This document shows positions 1-6,489 of a stretch of 13,746 nucleotides of DNA, in pieces; positions within the stretch are counted from its first letter, which is position 1, and each line of letters starts with the position of its first letter. Under the pieces are notes generated by a model, which saw only the letters and a program-made list of their open reading frames with translations, did not search any database and was not told the origin of the DNA. A program made the position numbers and the translations under genes. Origin of the DNA: Gallionella sp. UBA4737 (lineage in GTDB: Bacteria > Pseudomonadota > Gammaproteobacteria > Burkholderiales > Gallionellaceae); contig DHIV01000011.1 of NCBI GenBank assembly GCA_002403995.1, forward strand, positions 1-13,746, read 5' to 3'.

Positions 1-20
1 ACAACACACGCAGGCTGGTT

Positions 21-45
21 ATGTGATTTGCATAATAAATCATAT
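21..45. promoter_or_regulatory. Inverted repeat upstream of rubrerythrin, candidate operator
   Basis: Two 9-base arms (21-29 and 37-45) around a 7-base centre pair at eight positions plus one G-T: the core is TGATTT (24-29) against AAATCA (37-42). It lies about 95 bases before the rubrerythrin start in AT-rich DNA. A 7-base direct repeat TATCGGT also occurs at 43-49 and 69-75. The shape suits a dimeric regulator, and rubrerythrin genes are commonly controlled by redox or iron sensors, but the sequence is not a clear FNR, Fur or OxyR site. I cannot name the regulator. Confidence 0.3.
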
Positions 46-138
46 CGGTTTAAACAATCAATTAGATTTATCGGTGTTCAAACCTTACATTGCCTCCGTG
101 GACAGAAAACCACTCATTCAATCACTAAGGAGAACATC

Positions 139-612
139 ATGAAACGACCGGAGATAAAGACCGTCGCCAACCTCGAATCGGCATTTGCCGGCGAATCGAT
201 GGCGCACATCAAGTATCGCTACTTCGCGAAGATCGCGCGTGCGGCTGGCGACGAGGAAACGGCGCACATATTCGAGGAAACCGCCGACCAGGAAGTGCAG
301 CACGCGTTTGGGCATCTCGACCTGCTTTACCCGAAAGAAACCATGACCCCGGCGCGTTGCCTGCAAATGGCGATAGAAGGCGAAACTTACGAATACACCG
401 AGATGTACCCGGACTTCCTCAAAACGGCACAACAGGAAGGCAATGCCGCCGCCGCTGCGGAAATCAGCGAACAGATCGCCGAATCGAAGGAGCACGCCGG
501 GCAATTCCAGGCGATGCTGCAAAAGGCTGCGAAGCGCTTTGCCGCATTGGCCAAGGTTGAAGAACGCCATGCCAATCAATATCGCGCCGTCTTGGCGAAA
601 GTTTCATCTTAA
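139..612 (+). CDS. rbr: Rubrerythrin, short form without its own rubredoxin domain
   Basis: A 157-residue ferritin-like di-iron protein expected to reduce hydrogen peroxide to water in the cytoplasm, taking electrons from a rubredoxin. Likely iron ligands are visible on four helices: E19 (AGES), E52 and H55 (EVQH), E85 and E88 (YEYTEMY), and E115 and E118 (ESKEH). The C-terminal CxxC rubredoxin domain of classical rubrerythrins is absent. A separate rubredoxin frame follows 15 bases downstream instead. The start at 139 is chosen because AAGGAG (127-132) sits 6 bases before it and because family similarity begins there (MKRPEIKTV). An open frame extends upstream to 28, but that stretch does not look like protein. 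It is probably the first gene of an operon with the rubredoxin and the flavoprotein at 849. Confidence 0.93.
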   Translation: MKRPEIKTVANLESAFAGESMAHIKYRYFAKIARAAGDEETAHIFEETADQEVQHAFGHLDLLYPKETMTPARCLQMAIEGETYEYTEMYPDFLKTAQQEGNAAAAAEISEQIAESKEHAGQFQAMLQKAAKRFAALAKVEERHANQYRAVLAKVSS

Positions 613-615
613 TTC

Positions 616-633
616 AAGGAGAACATCATGAAA
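616..633 (+). promoter_or_regulatory. Duplicated ribosome-binding/start segment before rubredoxin
   Basis: The 18 bases AAGGAGAACATCATGAAA at 616-633 are identical to 127-144, the ribosome-binding site and first two codons of rubrerythrin. Strong AAGGAG with 6-base spacing fixes the start of the rubredoxin frame at 628. Confidence 0.7.
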
Positions 634-792
634 GTTTGGTAATGTGTGGTTTGTGGCTTTATCTACGACGAGGCCAAGGGTTTGCCGGAAGAGGGCATCA
701 AGCCCGGCACGGCATGGGCGGATATACCCGAGAACTGGGCCTGTCCGGATTGCGGAGTGGCCAAGGCCGACTTCGATATGGTGCAGATCTGA
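628..792 (+). pseudogene. Rubredoxin with a premature TAA at codon 5
   Basis: Reading from the ATG at 628 gives M-K-V-W-stop, then an intact rubredoxin to the TGA at 790-792, 54 codons including the internal stop. Both iron-binding pairs are present: CVVCG at codons 6-10 and CPDCG about 33 codons later, along with the family's GFIYDEA and WACPDC segments. Rubredoxin carries one electron on an Fe(Cys)4 centre and here should link the flavoprotein at 849 to rubrerythrin. The family usually has an aromatic residue and then Gln, Val or similar before the first Cys, so a single CAA-to-TAA change would explain the stop. Restarting at the GTG at 646 would lose the first Cys ligand. The rest of the frame shows no decay, so this is a very recent mutation, a sequencing or assembly error, or readthrough. 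TAA does not fit selenocysteine. Confidence 0.85.
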
Positions 793-848
793 TTCGCAGG
801 CAATTTGTGCGGGCTGCCATTTAGCTTGCAAAAAACTAAAGGTAAACC

Positions 849-2081
849 ATGAAACCTATCGTAGTGTTGGGCAGCGGTTTGGCCGGTTACACGCTGGTGC
901 GCGAGTTGCGCAAGCTGGATCGCAATGTGGCAATTACTTTGATAACGCGCGACAGCGCTGATTTTTATTCCAAGCCGATGTTGTCGAATGCGCTGGCGCA
1001 GGGCAAGACCGCCGAGTCTCTGGTCACAACTGCGGCGGCGGAGATGGCCAAACAACTGGGCATCACGCTGCTGCCACATACCGAAGTGATTGGCATGCGG
1101 CGCGAAAACAAGGAATTGCAGACCAGCGCGGGCGTGATCGAATCCGAAAAACTTCTGATGAGACCACTAGCCATTCGACTAGGCGAGCAAACAACACTCG
1201 CCAAGTCGCCGGTTATGGCCGGGCACCCGTACGGCCGCCTGGTGCTGGCGCTGGGCGCAGACCCGATACGCCTGCCGCTGCAAGGCGATGCGGCAGATGC
1301 GGTGGTGTCGGTGAACGATCTTGCGGACTACGCGAAATTTCGCGGTTTGCTTGAATCTGCGCAACAGGGGGTAAAACAGGTCGCAATCATCGGCGCGGGC
1401 CTGATCGGCTGCGAATTCGCCAATGATCTGGCCACTGCCGGATATGCGGTGACGGTGATAGATCCGGCCGCTTATCCGCTTTCCGGCCTGACGCCAGAAC
1501 AGGCCGGAGGGCAGCTGCTGGCACCGCTGGCCAGCCTTGGCGTGACATGGCGGTTCGGTGTTGCGGTGAAAGCGGTAGATCGGGATACATCGGGCTATGC
1601 GCTGACGCTCACCGATGCATCGATCTTGTCAGCCGACGTGGTGTTGTCCGCGGTCGGTTTGCGGCCGCGCATCGAACTGGCGCGCAGTGCCGGACTCGCG
1701 GTGAACCGCGGCATCGTGGTGGACGCGCAATTGCGCAGCAGCGACCCGGATATTTACGCGCTGGGCGATTGCGCCGAGATCGAAGGGCGGGTGTTGCCTT
1801 ACGTTTTGCCCATCATGCATGCGGCGCGCGCATTGGCGCGCGTGCTGGCGGGTGAAGATGCGCGGGTGGAATTTCCCGCGATGCCGGTCGTGGTCAAAAC
1901 GCCCGCCCATCCTGTCGCGGTGCTTCCGGTGGCGCGCGATGCGATCGGCGCATGGCGCGTTCTGGCAAACGGCCGTGGCATCAAGTTTGGCTTTTTCGAT
2001 GCTCAGGATCAGCTGCGCGGTTTCGCGCTCACCGGAGAGTACGCTACCGAACGCAACGCAATGGCCAGACAATTGGGGTGA
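849..2081 (+). CDS. FAD-dependent NAD(P)H:rubredoxin oxidoreductase-like protein
   Basis: A 410-residue pyridine-nucleotide-disulfide-type flavoprotein, probably reducing rubredoxin with NAD(P)H. Visible motifs are the N-terminal FAD Rossmann loop G8-S-G-L-A-G13, the second nucleotide loop G182-A-G-L-I-G187, the LVLALGADP segment at 131-139 and the FAD-contacting YALGDCAE at 303-310. It follows the rubredoxin frame by 56 bases and has AAAGG 6 bases before its ATG, consistent with one operon. Relatives are about 380 residues. The excess is a block at about residues 99-127, between GVIE and YGRLVLALG, where other members run directly into the YxRLVLALG strand. This block uses codons rare in the rest of the gene (AGA, CTA three times, CGA, ACA twice) and contains a long hairpin. 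The fold may tolerate it as a surface loop. NAD(P)H-dependent nitrite or ferredoxin reductases are less likely alternatives, given the rubredoxin neighbour. Confidence 0.85.
   Translation: MKPIVVLGSGLAGYTLVRELRKLDRNVAITLITRDSADFYSKPMLSNALAQGKTAESLVTTAAAEMAKQLGITLLPHTEVIGMRRENKELQTSAGVIESEKLLMRPLAIRLGEQTTLAKSPVMAGHPYGRLVLALGADPIRLPLQGDAADAVVSVNDLADYAKFRGLLESAQQGVKQVAIIGAGLIGCEFANDLATAGYAVTVIDPAAYPLSGLTPEQAGGQLLAPLASLGVTWRFGVAVKAVDRDTSGYALTLTDASILSADVVLSAVGLRPRIELARSAGLAVNRGIVVDAQLRSSDPDIYALGDCAEIEGRVLPYVLPIMHAARALARVLAGEDARVEFPAMPVVVKTPAHPVAVLPVARDAIGAWRVLANGRGIKFGFFDAQDQLRGFALTGEYATERNAMARQLG
1168..1215. repeat. Palindromic repeat inserted in frame in the reductase gene
   Basis: Nested inverted repeat. 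TAGCC (1168-1172) can pair with GGTTA (1211-1215), with one G-T. CGACT (1176-1180) pairs with AGTCG (1204-1208). GGCGAG (1182-1187) pairs with CTCGCC (1197-1202) around the loop CAAACAACA. It lies inside the about 87-base extra block (near 1143-1229) and resembles 9454-9502 at roughly 36 of 48 positions. Confidence 0.75.
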
Positions 2082-2084
2082 TCG

Positions 2085-2111
2085 GGACCGGGGCAAAACT
2101 GCACCCCGGCC
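2085..2111. terminator. Hairpin between convergent genes, possible weak bidirectional terminator
   Basis: CCGGGG (2088-2093) pairs with CCCCGG (2104-2109), extended by GG (2085-2086) with CC (2110-2111) around a bulged A. It lies 3 bases after the reductase stop and about 30 bases beyond the protease stop on the other strand. Neither side has a clear T-run, so termination is inferred mainly from position. Confidence 0.4.
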
Positions 2112-2142
2112 TTGACTCACTAAACGAAACCAATTTCAGGTT

Positions 2143-3630
2143 TTAGCCAAGCTGGATGGGCACGAACATCTTGTTGTCCCCCCTCAATACCAGCAGTGCC
2201 ACGTTCTTGCCGTGCTTGGCCACCAGGGAATGCAACTTTTCGGCGCTGCCCACTTTTTCTCCATTCACGGACAAAATCACATCGCCGGACTGGATACCTG
2301 CCTTGGCAGCGGGCCCATCTGTGACGTCCTCCACCAGCAAACCCTCGGCAACCTCTGCTTGCTTGCGCTCGTCCGGTGAAAGAGGACGCACGGCCAGGCC
2401 CAACCCGCCCTGCGCACCCTTGACGGATTTTTCCTCATTGCCGGCGACTTTCATTTCTCCCACATCCACCGACACTTCCCTGATCTTGCCGCCATGCCAG
2501 ATTTCCACTTTGGCGGTTTCGCCCGGAGTGATATCGGCGACCATAGATGGCAGATCCCGGGAACTGTTAATCTCCTTGCCGTTGAATTTGAGGATCACAT
2601 CGCCCGACTCGATACCGGCCTTTTCAGCAGGGCTGCCTTTTTCAACTGAACTCACCAGCGCGCCGGCAGGCTTGGCCAGACCGAAAGAATTGGCCAGATC
2701 CTGGTTGACTTCCTGGATCAGGACGCCGAGCCGCCCCCTGCTCACCTTGCCGTGATCGAGCAGTTGTTTTTCCACTTTCATGGCCACGTCGATGGGAATG
2801 GAAAATGACAGGCCCTGATAGCCGCCGCTCTGGCTGTATATCTGCGAATTGATGCCGATCACTTCCCCGTTCAGATCGAACAGCGGGCCGCCCGAGTTGC
2901 CCGGGTTGATCGCTACGTCGGTCTGCAGAAACGGCACATAATTATCATCGGGCAAGGAACGCGATTTTGCCGAAACGATTCCCGCCGTCACACTGTTCTC
3001 GAACCCGAACGGCGAGCCGATGGCCACCACCCATTCGCCCACGCGGACCTGCTGAGGATCGCCAATCTTGACATACGGCAAGTCACTCGCCTTGATCTTC
3101 AGCACGGCGACATCTGAAGGTTTGTCCAGACCGATGACTTTTGCCTTGAACTCCCTTTTGTCGGTGAGCTTGACGATCACCTCATCGGCATCCGCCACGA
3201 CATGCGCATTGGTGAGGATCACGCCGTCAGGACTGACGATGAAACCGGAACCGAGGCCATGGGTGGGCACATTGTTTTGCGGGGCGGGAGCCTGAAAATG
3301 ACGAAAGAATTCATAGAATGGATCGCTCGGATCTACCTGCGGAAAACCCTGAATACCGGAAAGCCCGGTTTTGACGGTACCCGAGACACTGATATTGACC
3401 ACAGCCGGACCCTGCTGGGCGGCAATTTGTTCAAAATCCGGCAACGTAATGGCAGGCTTTTGCACTGCTTCATTTGGTGCAGCGGACGCACTCGCGGTCA
3501 CATTTGTATTGGCGCTGGCATCCTTCACGGAAGGGATGCTCCGATAAATGTAGCTTCCCGCCATGGCCGCAGTGATAACCAAAGCAAAGGCTCCATACTT
3601 GGCAAACTTCGGCAATATGTTCGATTTCAT
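2143..3630 (-). CDS. mucD: Do-family (DegP/MucD) periplasmic serine protease
   Basis: A 495-residue trypsin-like protease/chaperone expected to degrade or hold misfolded envelope proteins in the periplasm. It has an N-terminal hydrophobic signal or anchor (about residues 12-27) and a Ser/Ala/Thr-rich spacer. The protease domain carries the triad H143 (LTNAHVV), D173 (SDVAVLKI) and S246 (GNSGGPL). Two PDZ domains follow at about 295-385 and 400-495, each with a GDVIL segment (ESGDVILKF and QSGDVILSV). The length is normal for the family. AAGGAG 7 bases before the ATG supports the start. It lies 179 bases downstream of ubiA on the same strand, a gap long enough for its own promoter. The algU-mucAB genes that often accompany mucD are not in this window. 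DegS is excluded by the second PDZ domain. DegP versus MucD/DegQ cannot be settled here. Confidence 0.93.
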   Translation of the reverse strand: MKSNILPKFAKYGAFALVITAAMAGSYIYRSIPSVKDASANTNVTASASAAPNEAVQKPAITLPDFEQIAAQQGPAVVNISVSGTVKTGLSGIQGFPQVDPSDPFYEFFRHFQAPAPQNNVPTHGLGSGFIVSPDGVILTNAHVVADADEVIVKLTDKREFKAKVIGLDKPSDVAVLKIKASDLPYVKIGDPQQVRVGEWVVAIGSPFGFENSVTAGIVSAKSRSLPDDNYVPFLQTDVAINPGNSGGPLFDLNGEVIGINSQIYSQSGGYQGLSFSIPIDVAMKVEKQLLDHGKVSRGRLGVLIQEVNQDLANSFGLAKPAGALVSSVEKGSPAEKAGIESGDVILKFNGKEINSSRDLPSMVADITPGETAKVEIWHGGKIREVSVDVGEMKVAGNEEKSVKGAQGGLGLAVRPLSPDERKQAEVAEGLLVEDVTDGPAAKAGIQSGDVILSVNGEKVGSAEKLHSLVAKHGKNVALLVLRGDNKMFVPIQLG

Positions 3631-3715
3631 TTTCCAACTCCTTATGCAAAAAGATCTTGACCGTTATCCATCCCAGGGGGAAACCACCTATATCAAGGAT
3701 AACCGCTAAGGCTGG

Positions 3716-3743
3716 GTTTGTTATTTTTATCGCTGGAAAGTTC
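3716..3743 (-). promoter_or_regulatory. Possible sigmaE-like promoter for the Do protease
   Basis: On the minus strand GAACTT (3743-3738) is followed after 16 bases by ACAAAC (3721-3716). The first matches the -35 of sigmaE-type promoters, which often drive degP/mucD genes. The second is a poor match to the usual TCTGA/TCAAA -10. An imperfect hairpin, 3744-3770, abuts the upstream side. Confidence 0.22.
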
Positions 3744-3809
3744 GGGTGAAATTGCAACAAATTGTTACCCGCAAGCGATGTTGATAGTGATTCTTGCAAT
3801 CACACCCGG

Positions 3810-4676
3810 TTAACTGCGCACCAGATTATCCAGTGCGATGCCTGCAAACACTGCCGCACCGAACCAGTTGTTGTGCAAAAATGCTTTGAAGCATTTTTCG
3901 CGATCCCTGTTTTTGATCAGCGTGTAGTGATACAGCGCAATGCCCGCCGCGAACGCTAGTCCTGCGTAATATACCCGGCCCAGCCCGGCCATCTGTCCCG
4001 CCCACGCCAGCAAACCCAGCGTGATCGCGTAGCAGACCATCACCGCCGCGACATCGTATTTGCCGAACCACAATGCAGCTGAGTGGATGCCGAGATGGAT
4101 GTCGTCGTCCTGGTCCACCATCGCGTATTCCGTGTCATAGGCGATCGCCCAGAACACATTGGCAACGAGCAGCAGCCACGCCACTGGCGGCACGCTGCCC
4201 AGCTGCGCGGCGAACGCCATCGGGATGCCGAAGCCGAACGCAATGCCGAGATAGGCTTGCGGAATGGCAAGGAAACGTTTGGTGAACGGATAACTGGCAG
4301 CGAGGAATACTGCCGGGACAGAAAGCAGCAGCGTCAATGTATTCAGCGGCAGTATCAACAGCAAGGCGATAAGCGCGAGGATCGCCGCCAGCCAGACCGC
4401 CTCGCGCGGGGCGATGCGTCCGCTGGTGACCGGACGCTCGCGGGTACGCTGCACATGCCTGTCGAAACCGCGATCCGCATAGTCGTTGATCGCACATCCT
4501 GCGGAGCGCATCAACACCGTGCCCAGCACAAAGATCAGCACGATGTGCCATGGCGGATGTCCCGCACCGGCGATCCACACGCCCCACAACGTCGGCCACA
4601 GCAACAGCAGGATACCGATAGGCCGGTTCAATCGGGTGAGTTGCAGGTACAGCAATAGGCGCTCTGCGAGAGTCAT
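3810..4676 (-). CDS. ubiA: 4-hydroxybenzoate polyprenyltransferase
   Basis: A 288-residue integral-membrane prenyltransferase that attaches the polyprenyl tail to 4-hydroxybenzoate in ubiquinone synthesis. Both Asp-rich Mg-diphosphate sites of the UbiA family are present: N64-D-Y-A-D68-R-G-F-D72 and D181-T-E-Y-A-M-V-D-Q-D-D-D192. The TRLNRPIG segment at 14-21 and RERPVTSGR at 79-87 are also typical. About eight or nine hydrophobic helices fill the rest, and the length is normal. The start is taken at the only suitable ATG. Its purine-rich AAGGA lies only 1-3 bases before the ATG, closer than usual, so initiation may be weak or coupled to the upstream gene, whose stop is 61 bases away. The frequent partner ubiC is not adjacent. 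Confidence 0.95.
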   Translation of the reverse strand: MTLAERLLLYLQLTRLNRPIGILLLLWPTLWGVWIAGAGHPPWHIVLIFVLGTVLMRSAGCAINDYADRGFDRHVQRTRERPVTSGRIAPREAVWLAAILALIALLLILPLNTLTLLLSVPAVFLAASYPFTKRFLAIPQAYLGIAFGFGIPMAFAAQLGSVPPVAWLLLVANVFWAIAYDTEYAMVDQDDDIHLGIHSAALWFGKYDVAAVMVCYAITLGLLAWAGQMAGLGRVYYAGLAFAAGIALYHYTLIKNRDREKCFKAFLHNNWFGAAVFAGIALDNLVRS

Positions 4677-4737
4677 TTCCTTATTGAAGATAAAAATCCA
4701 TTATCCAGTTCCCGTCCCTCATAAATCCCCTCATGAA

Positions 4738-6387
4738 TCATGGCCCGGAGGATTGCAAAAAATCTACGGTTTCCAATGGCCAGGTCCCCCTGGCCAATTG
4801 CAATAATTTATTGAAAATCCCGGTCTTGTGCACGACAAGTTCCTTGCTGGCAAGCTGATCGAATCGCGCCGGCTCCAAATGCAACTGTTGTTCCTGATCG
4901 CGCCTGACAAGCAGATGATAACTTCCCTTGAGCTGCAAAAGCGATTCGGCATTGTCTATCGCACGGCAGGGTGCTTCGCTATAAAGAGCCAACTCTCTCG
5001 CCACTTCGGGCATCTGATAGACATAGATCGGCATACCGGGTTGCCTGCCGAATATCTTGGCAGCATTATGAGCCACGCCGTATTGCGTAAAAGTTAACGC
5101 AGTCATTAACGACAAAAATACATAAAGCAGGTTGATTGCTGCAACGGAGTACAAGACAGCCCTGAAGTTAAATGATTCCGCTCTTGTTGCGTAGCAGTAA
5201 CACATCAAGCCGATCAAGATCACGGCTATCACAGACAACAGCGTGAAGTTCATCACATAAATACTCAGTGCAATCGCCAGCAGGGCGAGCAGGCAAATCA
5301 AGCCCAACTGTGCGATGAACAGTCGGCGGCTGATGTCCGAGGCGATCAAGAAACGCGCGCAGAGTATCGCTGCAAACGGAAAGATGATGTCTGTGTAGTA
5401 ATCAAACTGAAACCGGCTGGCACTGAACATCAAGAATGTGAAACAAAACGCGCCTGCCAGGAAAATAAACGCGGTGCGCTCGGATGAAACAGCTCTGCCA
5501 AATGTCTTGAAATTTGCGCAGGCAGCCGCGAAAAAAATGAGGGTCCAGGGCAGGAAAGCCCACAAAAACACCAGCACAAAATAAAGCGGATGGCCGTTAC
5601 GGTTCTGTATCGGCCCGGTATTAAAGAAACGTCCGAACTGGCTATCCCAAAAAAAGAATTTGAAGCTGGAGATCGGCTGTTCCAGTCCCGCGCTTTCTGT
5701 GTGCTGATTGAACTGCAAGTGCAGTGCAACCAGCTCCGGCGCGACAAACAGCAAGGACAGAATCAATGCTGCCAGCCATTTGATACTGAACAGCTTTGTC
5801 CATTGCCTTTGGTATAACCATAAACACACCAGGCCGCTGGAAATCGTGAACAACGTAAAAATGCCCTTGGTCATGATGGCCATGGCGGTGAACAGCGCGC
5901 CCAGCAACAGATATTTAACGCGGAATCGCGCGTCATAGCGCAGCCAGTAATAGCAGGCCGGCATGATTTGACCGGCCAGATAAGTTTCTGCCTTGACTTC
6001 AATACTGGCATCCATCAGATTGAAAATCGACACATATATCAATACCGCCAGCGCTGCGGTCTGCTTGTCATAAAGCAACCTGGCTACACGATAGGTGTAA
6101 TAAGCGCCGATGAGATGGAAAATAAAGCCCGGCAAGATGTAAGTGAACGCGCTGACCCCGCCCAATTTGAAGAATAACGCCGTGATCCAGAACGGCAGAT
6201 GGGGTTTGTCCAGCCAATCATGGCCATCCAGCACCAGGCGGGCCCAGTCATGGCTTTGCACGATATGCTGCGAGAGTGCCGCGTAGGTGACCGCATCGCC
6301 GCTATTGATGACAGGAGAAAACATCGCCGCGGCATTGATCAATACCGTGATGCAGCTTGCCCAGAGCAGATGCTTTTGAAAATTCAT
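4738..6387 (-). CDS. GT-C membrane glycosyltransferase (GT39/ArnT-like)
   Basis: About 549 residues with roughly a dozen hydrophobic helices, consistent with inner-membrane enzymes that move sugars from polyprenyl-phosphate donors onto lipid or protein in the periplasm. The first periplasmic loop holds the family-type acidic site: SGDAVTYAALSQ (D31, where relatives have DE.RYA) and then LDKPHLPFW at about 59-67 (ArnT-like KPPLxYW). A second conserved zone is GHPLYFVLVFLWAFLPWTL in mid-protein. The last 120 residues are soluble and unassigned. The start at 6387 (MNFQKHLL) is preferred because family similarity begins there. The frame stays open to 6456 but that part is not hydrophobic or conserved, and no clear ribosome-binding site marks either start. 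By eye it is less GC-rich than its neighbours. It sits between recG and ubiA. The acceptor is unknown. Confidence 0.8.
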   Translation of the reverse strand: MNFQKHLLWASCITVLINAAAMFSPVINSGDAVTYAALSQHIVQSHDWARLVLDGHDWLDKPHLPFWITALFFKLGGVSAFTYILPGFIFHLIGAYYTYRVARLLYDKQTAALAVLIYVSIFNLMDASIEVKAETYLAGQIMPACYYWLRYDARFRVKYLLLGALFTAMAIMTKGIFTLFTISSGLVCLWLYQRQWTKLFSIKWLAALILSLLFVAPELVALHLQFNQHTESAGLEQPISSFKFFFWDSQFGRFFNTGPIQNRNGHPLYFVLVFLWAFLPWTLIFFAAACANFKTFGRAVSSERTAFIFLAGAFCFTFLMFSASRFQFDYYTDIIFPFAAILCARFLIASDISRRLFIAQLGLICLLALLAIALSIYVMNFTLLSVIAVILIGLMCYCYATRAESFNFRAVLYSVAAINLLYVFLSLMTALTFTQYGVAHNAAKIFGRQPGMPIYVYQMPEVARELALYSEAPCRAIDNAESLLQLKGSYHLLVRRDQEQQLHLEPARFDQLASKELVVHKTGIFNKLLQLARGTWPLETVDFLQSSGP

Positions 6388-6396
6388 AAAGATGTA

Positions 6397-6410
6397 AGCA
6401 TGATCATGCT
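6397..6410. repeat. 14-bp perfect palindrome upstream of the glycosyltransferase
   Basis: AGCATGATCATGCT is its own reverse complement. It lies 9 bases before the chosen glycosyltransferase start (minus strand), where it could act as an operator or as a hairpin near the start. No regulator can be named. Confidence 0.4.
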
Positions 6411-6467
6411 GGAGGAAAAGTGTGGCTCGCTCCCGATGATAAACCTGGAGGAGCAAGCGACTTCCCC

Positions 6468-6483
6468 CTCCCGCAAGCGGGAG
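6468..6483. repeat. GC-rich hairpin after recG
   Basis: CTCCCGC (6468-6474) pairs with GCGGGAG (6477-6483) across two bases, starting 7 bases after the recG stop on the minus strand. There is no T-run, so it looks more like a dispersed palindromic repeat than a terminator. The 12 bases at 6477-6488 recur in reverse complement at 10550-10561 inside the phosphoglucomutase insertion. Confidence 0.55.
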
Positions 6484-6489
6484 AAGGTT

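Noticed and set aside
118..579. A 153-codon minus-strand open frame opposite rubrerythrin
   Set aside because: It lies entirely over rubrerythrin, whose iron ligands are all conserved. The antisense protein shows no family features.
640..642. Recoding of the rubredoxin internal stop as selenocysteine
   Set aside because: The codon is TAA, whereas selenocysteine uses TGA, and rubredoxin needs an ordinary residue at this position before its first Cys.
6468..6483. An intrinsic terminator for recG
   Set aside because: The stem is strong, but the bases following it on the minus strand are G-rich with no T-run, and the sequence recurs elsewhere as a repeat.
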